Notes: generated from the sequence alone by a model not told the origin. A DNA stretch of 64,000 nucleotides from Acestrorhynchus altus (GCA_034509495.1 CM067519.1:26618335-26682334); one strand, 5' to 3'. Shown: positions 9,643-21,978, numbered from the stretch's first letter. Translations and numbers: made by a program.

Positions 9643-12600
9643 CTCTGTCTTTCCCTGTGTCTGTCTCTCTCTGTGTCTGTCTTTCCCTGTGTCTGTGTCT
9701 CTCCCTGTGTTTGTGTCCCTCTCTGTGTCTCTGTCTCTCCCTGTGTTTGTGTCTCTCATTGTGTGTCTCTGTCTCTTTCCATGTCTCTCTCTCTGTCTCT
9801 CTCTCTTATTGTGTCTCTGTCTCTCATTGTGTCTCTGTCTCTCTTTCTCTGTTTCTCTCTCTCTCCTTCTCTGTCTCTCTCTCTCTCTTTCTCTGTCTCT
9901 CTCTCTGTCTCTCTCTCTCTTTCTCTGTCTCTCTCTCTGTCTCTCTCTGTGTCTCCAAACAGACTGTTGGATTAGGCTAAAAGCTGTGTACATGCACATC
10001 ACTCCATTTCAGGACAGATGTTTCACAGTTGGAAAGGGACCGGAGTTCAGGAGACAAAACCACAATCAGAATGACTCTATTAAACTCAGAGGGAAATTGT
10101 AAATTCTTACAGCTGCACCCATCTATAGAAAATATTAAAATAGAATAATTAAAATAATAATTCGTAATAATTCACAATAATGATATAAACAATAATAATA
10201 ACAGAGTAAATAAAAAGAATAAACTCTTTGGAAATATTTACAACGTTAAAATATGGACGTCCAGAGTCGTCGCACATTGAATAAAATGATCAAATTGCAC
10301 AAATGAAACATACTGGTTCATAGTGGTCACCCAGTAAGGGAGGAGTTACGGACTTTAATGGCCACTGGTAGAAGTGACCTCCTGTGGCACTCTGTGGTGC
10401 ATTCTGGGTACACTACAGGGTGAACAGAAAACAACGGGTAACAATAGATTGCCTACTACAATCACACTAAAACTTTTAGTAACTGGGATGTTTCTTGGTT
10501 TAATTAATTGATTAAAACTTGGTTTGGTTTAATTAATTATTTGGTTTGATCTGTTATTACTATTATTCTAGTTTAATTAATTATTTGTTTTGATCTATTA
10601 TTATGATTGTTTTTTGGTTTAATTATTATTTAAGTTAATTATTTGGTTTAATTAGTTATTTGTTTTGATCTTGTCCTGTATGTTGGCATTGCTCTACAAT
10701 CTATGCATTGTGTTTATTTATGTATTTATTATAATTGTTAATAAACTTGTTTCTCAGCTCTATAGTCAGTCTGTCCTGTCGTCCATGTGTTCCCTCTTCC
10801 TGTTGTAACACACCCGATTCAGCTGTAGATTCCAGCGTGACTCCTGTTCTGTGCTCGTTACAGGTAAATGTCTCGTCGGCTGTACTGAAAGCAGCCGCTC
10901 ATCACTTCGGCTCGCAGTGTGACAAGGCCAACAAGGAGTTCATGCTCTGCAGATGGGAAGAGAAAGATCCACGGAAGTGTCTGAGTGAAGGCAGGAAAGT
11001 CAACGAGTGTGCACTTAACTTCTTCAGGTACCTTCCCCAGCGGCGGTCTGTGTGCACCACGCTTTATAAAGGGTATCGAGGTTGTTTGTTTAGGTTTTGC
11101 AGTAGATTCTGATTACGTACGGCATCTGATACGCTGATTTGCAGCTGTGATTAGAGCTTTCTGCAGTGGGTGTGGTTTAAGGACTGTGATGTCACAGTTT
11201 TGGGGTTTCAGATTTGGCCTGTTTTCCAGTTCTGTTTTGGATGTTTCTTTGACGAGGAACAGCAGGGTTTGAGGTTCACGGTTTGTCACTTCCATGTACT
11301 GAACTCTTCTTATTGAATTATGTCAAAAGAAATAGAGTTAGACCTTTGAGGACCCCTTTAATCAATACTGGCAAATGTACGTTGTTTGGATCGAGGTGTG
11401 AGGCAGTAGGAAGAGACGGAGACAGGTTCTCTGTGTAGTTAAGGTAACCCTAGTTAGTAAATCTGACCCTTTTTAAGTCATTTGTAGGAATCATTTCTGT
11501 TTCCAGAATATTATTTCTTATTCTTTATTGATGTGTTTGCTTAATTTTGGCACATTTAGCAACTTTAATTGCTGTTTGTTTACGTACAGCAAGAAGCTCG
11601 CGAGTGAAGGTAGTGAGATTGTTTTGGTTTTGGCCTAAACGATGAACTTTGGGCTGTGTAACTGAACAGGCATCTGGATTTGTCCATGCTCTCACAGGCA
11701 TGGCTAACAAAGTAGGCCGTGGAAGTATGTAAATATTTCTGGATATTTCAGGTTTAAATAAACAGTTTAAAAATCGGGTCGCGCTCGGTTAAAAATTGGG
11801 CTCTTGTTGGCCTTCGTGTCATTTATGGGCAGAGCTTTTGTGTTCCTGAATGCTGGAATTATGAATGTAGAGTCCCAGGACGAGGTCCTTGGATGGAAAA
11901 TGCAGTTTGCCAACTGATTCAGAAGTTTCCAGCTGCAGTGTCGGTGTTAAGCTGCCATACAGACCGAGGTCCTGCTTTTCCCTGTCTCCTGTAAAGCGGT
12001 TTGGAACAAAGCTATATCAGTATATAGTAAACGATATAATTGAATCTAGAACGGACAGGAGTTATATTATTTCCTTATTGTTCTATTGTTTTGTCCCAAC
12101 GTCTTCATTAAATAAAAGCAGCAGGTCAGACGCTCTCAGTCGCACAGCAGCAGTTTTAAAATCGGTGTTTAAAGCATATTTTCCAAAGCAAAAGCTCTCG
12201 TTTAAGCCCACAGGGTTCTCGACTACGCTGGTGTGACATTATCATGATGCATGACTAAATCTCGTAATTATGTGTTGACCCTCCAGTGTCTGGTTGCTCC
12301 GCTTACATCCTGAGTTGACCATAGAGAGCTGCCCCCTGCTCGATTATATGTAGGAAGTGGTCTGTTTCATTTCAGTCTGGGTAATGGCAGACGCTTGGCT
12401 CTAATAACACAGTGACGCCTCTGCACGGTGACTGGTGTCTGTCATTAAAACAGAAAGCCGTTTTTGGGCAGCTTCGTTGGACGTCCGCAGATCTCTTAAC
12501 CGCGTGCTGAGGAGTCTGGAATAAACTGTTTTCATCCGCAATGTAAACACGCAGGAGGGGAGAGTTAGAGTGCGGACGCAAAAGTGAGGGACCTCCACGA

Positions 12601-14303
12601 GCAAATCCCAAGAAATCAGTCGCTACATACACTGAAGCTCTACACCTATCAGCCATAACTTTAAAAACACCGACAAGTGAAAAGGAGGTGGAGTTGGGAT
12701 GTGATGTTCTGACCCAGTCATCTAGAACATCTCCAGAACATCATGCAGGGTTTGTAGTCCTGGTCTGCAGTCGTCAGTACCTACCAAAAGTGCTCCAAAG
12801 AAGGGCAACCAGTGAGCTGGCGACAGGGTCATGGAGACATAGTTGGCTTGCTCTTATTTACTAAAGGGTACCAACACTACTGACGTCAGATGTGGACCCC
12901 TCTACAAACCAATCAACCTCTAGTATAGGGAGCAGCCCATGTAGGTATTGACGACGGGACGTAGTACAGTTCCTTTAGTGCATCACTGAGTTGCGGTGTG
13001 AAAACAGAACCTGAACCAAAATTATACAGTGTAACAAGAACCTTCAGACCATCAGGTGTGAAAAAGGTCAAAATGTCTGCTTATACACTTTCTGTTGTGT
13101 TTGCAGGCAGATTAAGGGGAACTGTGCCGAGTCCTTCACGGAGTACTGGACCTGCCTGGACTACAACAACCTGGCCGAGCTGCGACACTGCCGTAAGCAG
13201 CAGAAGGAGTTTGATAACTGTGTGCTGGAGAAGCTGGGATGGGAGAGACCTGGTCTAGGGGACCTGTCCAAGGTGAGGCACATGCATAGGCATATTGATC
13301 TCCACATGCAGAAGTGGTGTCTCTCAGTACGGCGTCGGGGTTAACGCAACATGCGTTGTAGAGGTTCCTAATGGTGTCCTGTGATGATCCATCCCATGCA
13401 GCTTGAATGTTCTCACTCAGTTCTGCAGATGGTGTGGTAGGGGTGGAGTGTTGATATAGCATCCAATAGCATCCACACATTTTCAATCAGGGACAGGTCT
13501 GGAGATGAGACCGACCACGGCGTAGTATGTGTGTCTTCAAGACGAGATCTTGAGACGGCAGCAGTGTGTGGACGGGCGTCGTCCTGTTGGAACAGAGCAC
13601 CGGAGTGTGTATTCAGAAAAGGTAGAACCACTGGTTGCAGAACCTCATTAAGGTAACGCTGGTCTGTTAAAGTGTCTGTAATGACGACCGAAGGCATGGT
13701 ATGAAATGCTCCCCACGCCATGACACCAGGTCTTCTGGACGTATGATGAGCAAACTGTTGATCTTGGTGTCTCCTTCAAGACAAAAGTGAGACTCGTCAA
13801 GAAGATAACCGCTGCCATGTGTGACTCCACAGTGACGCGACAGTTGGTTGATTTCTTGTGGTTCCAGCTCCTGCACAGCTTCATGCTCTTTCTGCTCAAG
13901 CACACCTGATTTGACTCTATACACTGTGCAGGAGGTTGGCACTCCAGGACCTGGTTTGCTTACCGCTGGACTGAACTGGACTTTTTCTGTTACTGGTGTG
14001 TTGTATTTGTAGGCCGATAAATGCTTCCAAATATTGTTTAGGATTGATTGTAACCTTGTGAGCCTGTTTTTTTTTTTTTTTGCACCACTTAAAATGAAAC
14101 CTTTCAACACCTTCTCAGTCATCTTTCTTCTGCAATTGACCGTCGTTCTCTTCGTCTTCCCTCAGGTGACCAAGGTAGCCACCACTCGGCCTGTGCCTGA
14201 GAACCCCTTTCACTCTAGACCCAGACCAGAGCCCAACCCTGTTATCGACGCCCCACTGGAGCCTGCCAAGCACGGCAGCCGCTTGTATTTCTGGAACTGG
14301 TGA
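9482..14303 (+). CDS. ndufa8: NADH:ubiquinone oxidoreductase subunit A8 (complex I accessory subunit)
   Basis: Complete in four coding exons: 9482-9529, 10864-11027, 13107-13272 and 14166-14303 (TGA 14301-14303), giving 171 aa against 172 in human. All introns are GT-AG. The start MPARDIPTLSELKVDEV matches the family N-terminus. Two CHCH domains are visible, each a pair of CX9C motifs: QCDKANKEFMLC with KCLSEGRKVNEC (exon 2), and NCAESFTEYWTC with HCRKQQKEFDNC (exon 3). These cysteines form disulfides after import by the MIA40 pathway into the intermembrane space, where the subunit sits on the peripheral side of complex I. The C-terminus (PENPFHSRPRPEP ... HGSRLYFWNW) is the conserved family tail. 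Intron 1 contains a 370-bp CT/TG-rich tract and intron 3 a family A transposon fragment. No frame damage is seen. Confidence 0.97.
9583..9954. repeat. CT-rich low-complexity tract in ndufa8 intron 1
   Basis: Starts with about 27 CT units, then alternates CTCTGTGTCT and CTCTCTTTCT words for a further 300 bp. The open frames here (Ser/Leu/Cys-rich on plus, Arg/Glu-rich on minus) are repeat artefacts. Confidence 0.9.
10300..10460 (+). mobile_element. Possible dispersed-repeat fragment (LINE 3'-end-like)
   Basis: GGCCACTGGTAGAAGTGACC followed by TCCTGTGGCACTCTGTGGTG resembles a 3'-end sequence common in fish retroelements. No open frame is left. Weak assignment. Confidence 0.3.
10495..10675. repeat. 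AT-rich degenerate tandem repeat
   Basis: Irregular repeats of GGTTTAATTAATTATTTG and TTTGATCTRTTATTA words, in ndufa8 intron 1. Confidence 0.6.
12640..12850 (+). mobile_element. Family D Tc1/mariner-like 5' end
   Basis: Begins CACCTATCAGCCATAACTTT, close to fish Tc1-type terminal repeats. It continues through CAGTCGTCAGTACCTACCA and GCGACAGGGTCATGGAGAC, matching the copy at 1.9 kb. Lies in ndufa8 intron 2. Confidence 0.5.
13350..13930 (-). mobile_element. Tc1-like transposase remnant, family A copy 2
   Basis: In ndufa8 intron 3, antisense to the gene. The minus strand reads VMAWGAFHTMPSVVITDTLT ... ALFQQDDARPHTAA ... WSVSSPDLSLIENVW. Two catalytic DDE positions (QQDD and IEN) are visible. 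The tail AELSENIQAAWDGSSQDTIR is in another frame. The left part (13740-13930) is decayed transposase-like sequence. Confidence 0.8.
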
Positions 14304-14468
14304 ACAGGGTACATTTTCAGCCACTTGAAGCCCACTGCACTTGCCGCCGGTCCCCTCTCAGACATTTCCAGACCTCAACGGACAGTTGGCAGATCCAGGG
14401 CCTGACTTCTAGCACTGGTCTGCTCTCCCTATCTGTAGAAATGTATCACGCTTATTAATGTGTTGTGA

Positions 14469-14474
14469 AATAAA
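14469..14474 (+). terminator. ndufa8 polyadenylation signal
   Basis: AATAAA lies 166 bp after the ndufa8 stop codon and is the first canonical signal in the 3' UTR. Cleavage would be expected about 10-30 bp further on. Confidence 0.8.
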
Positions 14475-14990
14475 CAGATTTAATTTAAACTGCTCTGCTT
14501 TTGTTTTAAATCTTAATTTAATAGTCAAGGATATTGGAAATGAGTTGATCTTGCTTTACCAGTATTCATTTGTGCAGGTCATCCCTTAGTTACAGTTTAT
14601 AAAATACAGCCCATTCTCAACTCCACGTTGGGACTCCAGCTTCGGTGTCCAGGATCTACAGGACCAGCAACAACATCTGTGGGTAAATGTGCTGCAGGAG
14701 GCCGTACGGAACCGTATCTCATCTTGTATCCAGGCTAGAGGCCCAACAGGGAACTAGAGTCTCCTTTCAATGGTAAACCATTTCTCGATAAACTCATCAT
14801 TACATTCATGGATGAAAGATTCATTCCATTCCTGCAATTCCTTACTGGTGTCTTAAGCAACAAGCAACGCCAACCACGGTAAAAGGCTTCTTTCACATGT
14901 CCCCTCCGCACCCCCTCCCAGCTTTAAACTTATTGTAAAGGTGCAATTTTTCATGTCTAGCCTGCCCTGCCAGCCTCCTGACTTAACCCA
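14475..14990 (+). mobile_element. Spacer with a family G Tc1-like 3' end
   Basis: 14660-14830 contains GAACCGTATCTCATCTTGTA ... CCAACAGGGAACTAGAGTC, the same 3' end as the copy ending at 17.5 kb. The rest of the interval is unassigned. Confidence 0.5.
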
Positions 14991-15830
14991 GTGATGGCAG
15001 TGGTGTGTGTATGTGTGTAGAAACCAGACCGAGGCTGTGTAGTGTCATGGACCTTTGGGGTTGGAGGTTTGGTCCCTTCAGGCCAAGGCCAATTTCCTCC
15101 AGCTCTCCGCTCTCACTTCCTGTTGCGAACGCTGCGGCTGGAGGGTCTGTGCAACACAACTCCAGTTCAAAGAGTCAGAGCTGCAGAACAGAGCCGCACT
15201 GCCCTTCTGTTCAACTGCACCACCGTGGACCACCTCGGGTCAAATGGCCCCACAGGCTACACACAGAACGCAGCTCAGTATAAATAAAACTAATGGGCGA
15301 AGCTCTGCTTTTCAGCACGTTTGATTAATACGGAGAATATGTGTGAGGACTTTTTGGCCTGTGTTTGAACACAGGCTGGACCTTGATCTGGATACAGGAT
15401 TGAATTTCACAGGAGTTTTTCTAGACCAGGCTGTGGTTAATGAGGCTAATTGGGGTCCAGTAGAGAAGCTATCATATCAAGCAAGGCTGTATTTTGTTGT
15501 CTTTTCAGAGTGGTTCCTCGAATTTAACACCATGGACGTCAAAGGTTTGGTGTTTGGCTGATGTGGTGTAATGGTGATATCTTGCTCTTTAGAAGTGTGG
15601 GCCAGTTATGTAGTCCCGTTGGCCGATCATTGATCATCTAGAGTGTGTGTGCCATGTGTGTAGGTCACTCTAATCCTGAGATATGAAATGTAGAAAGCAG
15701 CATGCAGCAACAGCAGCACATTATATGGACCTTTGAGGTTGGACCGCCTTCCCTGGACAACTCATCCCAAAAAGTACTGGATGGCACTCCATCCTTCCAG
15801 AGAAGACAGTTCCTCTGACCCTGTCCACAC

Positions 15831-15833
<3 letters not shown>

Positions 15834-15875
<42 letters not shown>
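15834..15875. repeat. (GT)n microsatellite
   Basis: Uninterrupted GT tract. A short family-B-like string (TCATCCCAAAAAGTACTGGA) sits just before it at about 15763-15782. Confidence 0.9.
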
Positions 15876-15876
<1 letters not shown>

Positions 15877-16113
15877 TGATAAGGTCCATGTTTTTGATAT
15901 GGGGCACATTACATATAGTTACTTGCAGATATGTACATGGTTTATGTAGGTACTTATTGAATATATATGGAACATATTACATATAGGCACATACAGATAT
16001 ATAATATATATTATTTACATGGATACTTTCAGATATATAATACATGTGGGACATTACATCAATTTAAAATACATTTTCAGCTTTATAATACATATGGTTC
16101 TGTTATTACATAT

Positions 16114-16118
<5 letters not shown>

Positions 16119-16147
<29 letters not shown>
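16119..16147. repeat. (TA)n microsatellite
   Basis: TA dinucleotide tract after a stretch of degenerate ATATA-rich repeats (15900-16110). Confidence 0.9.
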
Positions 16148-16154
<7 letters not shown>

Positions 16155-16269
16155 ACATGTGTCTGACCATGTTTTGACAATATGCAAAAACGTGTGTGTG
16201 TGTGTGGAGGCTGTGGGCAGGGCCTGAGGGCTCGTGGCAGCCCCAGCTCAGACCCCCAGCACAGGAAAG

Positions 16270-16625
16270 TGGGGTCAGCGTGGGTCGACACTACCCGAGC
16301 GCAGGAAGCTCACTCTGGCAGAGGAAAGAAATACAATACAGGAGTTTCACAAAGAGGCAGCCCGCCCTGCGAGCCCACCGCGCTAAAACACTCAAACAAA
16401 CCAGCTCATTCAAGCCTCTATACTGTCAATATTCCCATTGTTCAGCTCCCACTCTGACAGGTTAAAAATAAATATTTGAACGGCCCTACAGGCGCAAACA
16501 GCTCGTCGTCCCACTCGCTTTATCTCAGAGCCCTGAGGGTCACCAGACCCGCATGCCCTGGGACCACGAGCCGGGAGCAAAGGCCTGGTTTTTCCCAGCA
16601 GTCCCTGGAAACTGCTCTGAGTGAT
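16270..16625. promoter_or_regulatory. Candidate conserved non-coding element
   Basis: Unique-looking sequence with no coding character and AT-core words (CTGTCAATATTCCCATTG, AAAATAAATATTTG) next to G+C-rich blocks. No repeat family fits. Confidence 0.3.
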
Positions 16626-16839
16626 ATACTCAGCAGAGGTGTGGAGCAGCCTTTTCACACAAATAACACTGAACAGGGGTGGGAGTCTCTGACCTTAGTT
16701 CTGAATCTTTGACAAATGATTCGGTGAGTCATTAAAGCTGAGTTTGATTATCAGATTTATCCCTTTTTAAAGGCATATAAACAGTAAACGTAGACCTAAG
16801 TTTGCATTATTTTGTTTTTTTCCCTGATCTAACACACCT

Positions 16840-17540
16840 CCAAATAGCTGGTTGATGGAACATTCCCACACCTGCTCTTGGCCACCACACCTGGTCAGAT
16901 CCATGCAGTTCTGCCTCAAATGATTACAGGTGTGGTCTGATTAGATACAGGGTCCTGGCACAAGAGGGCATAAAAGTGCTTCCCCGACTGCCTTTTAAAA
17001 GGTTCTTGGCTACTTTTGGGTTGTGTACCTCTTGGTACGCCTCTACAATGCACTTGAAGTCTGGACTGAGAGAAGCAAGATGGTTGATTCAAAGAATTGC
17101 CACCATCTTGACGTTTGGTACCCAACAATGGTTGGGTTTGAGTAAGTAGGCCTCAGGATGAGGACTTCAGTCCTGCCTTGGCTGTGGAGCTGGCTGTGTG
17201 ATGATCTAGGTGGCATCGCATCCTCATCAGAAAGGCTTCCAACTGGCATTTTTCAGTAGGATAATGCTCCCAGGAATGTCTGGATCTGCCTGGTCACCAG
17301 GTTTATCACCAATCGAGCATTTATGGGAGCAGCTGGGGATCCTACGAGTGTGATCAATGGCTGAACGTGCAGCTGGACGCCGTGTGGGACCTATACACCT
17401 CCATACCCAACCGTATCTCATCTTGCACCAACAGGGAACTAGACCCTTCTTTCAATTGTACGGTTTTCCCCAAAACTCATCCTTTACATAAATCATCATT
17501 ACATTGTGTGACCTCCATATTTCTGTTTTGAATGTGGTAA
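16840..17540 (+). mobile_element. Decayed Tc1-like transposon, family G
   Basis: Across frame breaks the plus strand gives QLDAVWDLYTSIPNRISSC and, just before it, WSPGLSPIEHLWEQLG, the DDE-transposase E-block. Upstream, GGATAATGCTCCCAGG stands where the QDNAPR block belongs. Stops in every frame. Confidence 0.7.
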
Positions 17541-17869
17541 TAACATTGTTGGTGGTAATTAAGTATTTTGACTGAGTAGAATAAATGCCCAATGCTGAAG
17601 GGAGCACATTTAAACATGCAGGATCAACCTACGTGCCCTAGATGCTGTCGTTGCTGCAGGGTAGGATTTACCCTGTAGTTGTACCAGTTGCCCCCTCCCA
17701 GTGGAAGATGCTGAAAGAGAAGCTCGGACTGTGAGTGTTTCCTTTCGGCTTTTCTTTTTCCCTCTCCGCTGATCCGCCGTGTTGAGAGGTGCTTTCATGT
17801 TTCCTTTAAAAACGTCCACTCTCCAGACGACTTTGAACTCGCATGCAGGTCGAAGTCGAACACGCGGCC

Positions 17870-18060
17870 CGCTGCTGCCTGCAGACGTGACCTCCAGATG
17901 GCTCTTTCCTCAGAACAACGTGTGCATATTTTGGGCTAATGCAAAGTTTGATCTGTACCATATGTATAATGAATGTTGCATTTTTAATGAGATTAGTGTC
18001 AGGCGGCTTGACAGGAGACAAAGGTTTGGTCCACGCACACACACACTCCAGTATTCATGT
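17870..18060. promoter_or_regulatory. Candidate conserved non-coding element
   Basis: Dense in short AT-core words (GGGCTAATGCAAAG, TATAATGAATGTTGC, TTTTTAATGAGATTAG) with a TTGACAGG (TGIF/MEIS-like) word. The open frame over it shows no protein character. Confidence 0.35.
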
Positions 18061-18264
18061 AAAACCACTAAACGACGGAAGAACCTGAAAGCCTCTGAAG
18101 TGGATCTTGATTGTACAGCACACCCCAGAGTCCTGCACATTCCTACAGCATTCTCCTAAAGTGATGGTTCTGCCAAAAATCTCTTTTCCACACTTTTAAC
18201 CCAAAGCCAAGAGTAGTTGATGAGTGGAGACTTGTTTGCTGAGTGTGTGATTTAGACATCAGAT

Positions 18265-19200
18265 TTGTACCAGACTAAGGTTTCAACTAATACGTATTTG
18301 AAGTTGATGATCTTAGAGATTTTTCTTTTGGCAGTATTTTCATTTGTTTCTTTGTTCCCCTCTAAGGATCTTCTTCTTGCTCTTCACAGGTTCTTGGATC
18401 CTCTCAGTGGTTCATCTTCACGCTCTTCAAGAGTTTCTCCTTTTGAATCTTGATTCCTCTCTGTGGTTCTTCCTCGTGCTCTTAGAGGTCTTCTCTGTTC
18501 AGGTCATAGTGTTCCTTCACGCGCTTCAAGAGGTTTTTCTTTTGGGCCTTTGTTCCTCTCAAGGCCCTTTTTCATCAACATAGAATGGGTTCTATTCCAG
18601 TTCGTAAACCGTTCAGTGCATTTATACCAACAAGAAGCAGATTTTCAGTTCAAACCGCTGTGGGCATGTCTAGTTGTACAGGAGCAAGGAGCAGTGATGT
18701 ACAATTCATCTGGTACGGTGTAGTCTTCAACATCTTATGGCCAAAAAGGTCTATCAGTGTTCCTTCATGCTCTTCATGCTTTAAAGTTTTGGACAACTAA
18801 CTTTACATTTTCTTCCCTGTGTAACATATTTTAAATGTAAATCATTCTGGAGAAGATCGTCAGTCAGACACCATAAATGTATATGGTTCCTCTCAGTCAT
18901 TCCATCTCATGCTCTTAGAAGGTATCTTCTTGACCTCTCAGCAGTACACTTGTACACTTAAAGCGCTTAAAGTCTCAGTCTACGACACTCATTCTGGAAT
19001 GAGGCATTGAGATAATATCTACATTTTTTAAAAGGGTTCTTTAGTAAAGGCAATGATCCTATACAGCAGTGGTCCCCAAACCCCCGGCTGGAATAGCACT
19101 GAAAAGGGTTCCACTGTTGCTATGAGTCAAAGAACCCCTTTTGCCATAGTCCTACATGGAACCCTTTATTTAGAATGTTTAATTGAGAAAAGTACCATAC
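18265..19200. repeat. Degenerate repeat region
   Basis: Loosely repeated words such as GGTTCTTCCTCGTGCTCTT and CTTCACGCTCTTCAAGAG, and later AAGAACCCCTTTT-type words known from fish dispersed repeats. No gene seen. Confidence 0.4.
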
Positions 19201-20240
19201 AATTAGAACTGGGCTGAACTGCGGCCAGCACAGTGGTTAAGCACGGCCGAGTGACCAGGATAAGTCACCGCATGTTCAGCGGCATGACAACACCCCCAGG
19301 CGTGCACATACTGTTTAGACAGCTCATGTCATAACACCCTGCCCCACACTCGCCTGGACAGCCTGATGACTGGAGGTTTGAGGGGACAAACAGTTATATT
19401 TTGCAAAAACAAGATTTACAAACAGAGCTTGTCTTTCAGACCACTGTAATATCTCTTGCACATATTTGAACAGGAAGACGGCCTTTCCCGAATCTACGGC
19501 ACAATGCAGCGACCTGGCAGTGTGCTGCACTCCCCCCTTCTGAGATAACATCACTAAGAGTCAGTTGGGTGTTTCAGAGCCACCCCTCACCTGTGCAGTC
19601 TTGACTGTCGGCGTGAACGTCTCATTCCAACAACACAACTGCTACACTGCAAACCTTTCACAGCCCCTTTCAAGCTCAGAAAAGCTTTAACATGGATCGT
19701 GCAACATGGAATGCAAACAGCAAGAGGTGCTGCACCTCACAGCTGCCAACTGCCCTACATTCCCTTTTCAGTGAGGTGCAGTACAGCGTAAAACTGGGTA
19801 ATATGGGTATTTCAGGCATAACGGCAGAATATTGCAGGATATGATACAGGTATGCTGAAGGACATCTCAGAGGGAGGTCTGAGGCACGTGTTGAGACACT
19901 CATAAAACACTCAAAAATCACTGGACCATATTTATCACCACTTTTAGTGAAAGATCTAACAAAGTATTTCCTCCATCTGGTCCAATAATTGCATATATAA
20001 GGATGTGAAAGGCAATAACATAGAACCAGATTAAGACCACTGATAAGAAATGACACATGCCTTGGAATTTACGTTAATACTAACAGACCATCTGAAATCT
20101 TTAAAGCAGCAATGTGCTTTTTTTGCTCCTGGGCTCCCTTTTACACCACTGCTGTGAATACAAATCATGCTCTGATCATCTTCTCATAGACAACTGTAAA
20201 CATGTGTTTGAACCAAAAAGACAGCAGAGTAAACATTAAT
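19200..20240. other. Non-coding stretch, nothing recognised
   Basis: No coding exon or repeat family recognised. A 126-codon minus-strand frame at 19676-20056 has no domain and no orthologue I recognise. Confidence 0.4.
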
Positions 20241-20249
20241 CTATTGGTA

Positions 20250-20530
20250 CGACGCCTGATGCCCGGCCTGGGCGAGTGGGGTATAAAGCCCCCCAGCAAT
20301 GAGCTGTGGAGCAGTGGAACTGTGTTCTCTGGAATGATGGAGCTCCAACCAACACTTTTCTTGGGGATGAGTTGATGGAGTTGAGATGTCATCCAACATC
20401 TTGCTATTACTAATGCTTTTGCTGTTGAATGCAATGAGACGGTGTCTCCAACAAAAGAAGGATAAACTCTTTTTAATGCCGTTGATTTCAGAAGAAACCG
20501 TGAATGAGCAGGTGTACCATTACTTGGTCA
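20250..20530 (+). mobile_element. Family B MITE, 3' part
   Basis: GTATAAAGCCCCCCAGCAAT ... GGAATGATGGAGCTCCA ... GGATAAACTCTTTTTAATGC ... GAATGAGCAGGTGTACCATTAC. It runs directly into the family A copy, so the two are joined or nested. Confidence 0.7.
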
Positions 20531-20885
20531 GTGGCAAGATCAACAGTTTGTTGTCACACGTCCAGAAGGTCTGGTCTCATGATGACAGATCACCTTCGGT
20601 CTTCATTACAGACACTTTAACAGACCAACGTTACGTTAATGAGGTTCTGCAACCAGTGGTTCTACCTTTTCTGAACACACACTCCGGTGCTCTGTTCCAA
20701 CAGGACGACACTCGTCCACACACTGCTGCCGTCTCAAGATCTCGTCTTGAAGACACATATACTACGCCGTGGTCGGTCTCATCTCCAGACCTGTCTCTGA
20801 TTGAAAATGTGTGGGATGCTATTGGATGTTCTATCAACACTCCACCCCTACCACACCATCTGCAGAACTGAGTAAGAACACTGTT
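20530..20885 (+). mobile_element. Tc1-like transposase remnant, family A copy 3
   Basis: The best-preserved family A frame: FITDTLTDQRYVNEVLQPVV, ALFQQDDTRPHTAAVSRSRL, TTPWSVSSPDLSLIENVWDA. It then stops at HHLQN-TGA, the same place as the other copies. Start and N-terminal half absent. Confidence 0.8.
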
Positions 20886-21579
20886 TGTCCAACAATTTTT
20901 TGACGATTAGTGTACTTTATGTACCATTTATCTTTGCGCAGTCTGAAAAACATTAGTCCACGTTTTGGCAGTATGTTTTATTATCTCATACAGTGTTGTC
21001 GCTGGAGGCTCACGGGTACGTGTGAGGCATATACAGCGACCCTGGCTGGAGGTTCCTTCATGCCGTTTTGTAGATAGATAAGTAAACAAATAGAGGGAGT
21101 GATTGATTGCTGGTTGGAGGAGGGTCCAGTGAGTGACTGGCCCAGCTGCTGACAGCTGTGGGGAGAGGGGGGTGGTGGGGTGTTGGTTTGAAAAGGAGGA
21201 AAAGAGGGTCCAGTAGAGCGGATCCTCACAGGCCGTCGGCTCTGTTTGTGTTGGCCTGAGCCCAGCCCTTCATTACTCCTCCTGAGATACAGACTGCTGC
21301 ACTATTTACAGCCCAGCCTGCAGTGTTCGTGCGAGCTGAAAATCCCTCTCTCTCTCTTTCTCGAAACTACAGTGTATTAGAGATATTTAGGGTGACCATA
21401 AAAACAAAGGACACTGGGTACACCTTGCTGACCTTTGTGGTGTTTGTGTATTTGTGTGTGTGTGCCTGCCAAGTACTCAAACCTGTTAGGACTCCTGTCA
21501 CAAACAACGCCCAAGACACCAGGAGGGTGAAGAGAAGCACATGCCTCCCCCAATACATGTGAAGTCAGCCCTTTTTAAA

Positions 21580-21760
21580 TTGCCGCCAAAGTGCCAGGTC
21601 CCCAGCTCCGATACAACAGCTAACAGACACCTGTGCTGGCCAGCATCGCACTGGGTGTGAGGTAGAGACAGAGCTCCATCAACCCATCCAGAGAGAGCGT
21701 TTGAACCTGGGATCCTTGACACACATAGGTAGCACTTTCATACTGCTTAGAGACCAGTGG
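21580..21760 (+). mobile_element. Possible SINE-type repeat
   Basis: CATCAACCCATCCAGAGAGA followed by GCGTTTGAACCTGGGATCC looks like a fish SINE body with a B-box-like word (TTTGAACCTGG). Boundaries uncertain. Confidence 0.35.
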
Positions 21761-21978
21761 TTTGAACTGGTGCAGGTACTTGTAGACCAATGGAGATGGT
21801 GGGAATTAAATCAATGCAAAATCACTGATATTTTACACAGTTAGAAAGAGAGGACACTGTAATTTAACTACCTTCTACCTTCAAACCATCAAACCACCTA
21901 CTTGAAGCCCCCCAGCCGGTGTGTCCAAATGGGTTGTCGTTTTTGAAAACCAAAATATGATATCCTAGTCTAGACTCA

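Noticed and set aside
9560..10102. 180-codon Ser/Leu/Cys-rich frame in ndufa8 intron 1, with an Arg/Glu-rich frame on the other strand
   Set aside because: Both are translations of a CT/TG simple repeat. The region lies between verified ndufa8 exons 1 and 2.
18265..18723. Overlapping plus-strand frames rich in Leu, Phe and Ser that look membrane-like
   Set aside because: They come from degenerate CTTC-rich repeated words, have no splice context, and no family fits.
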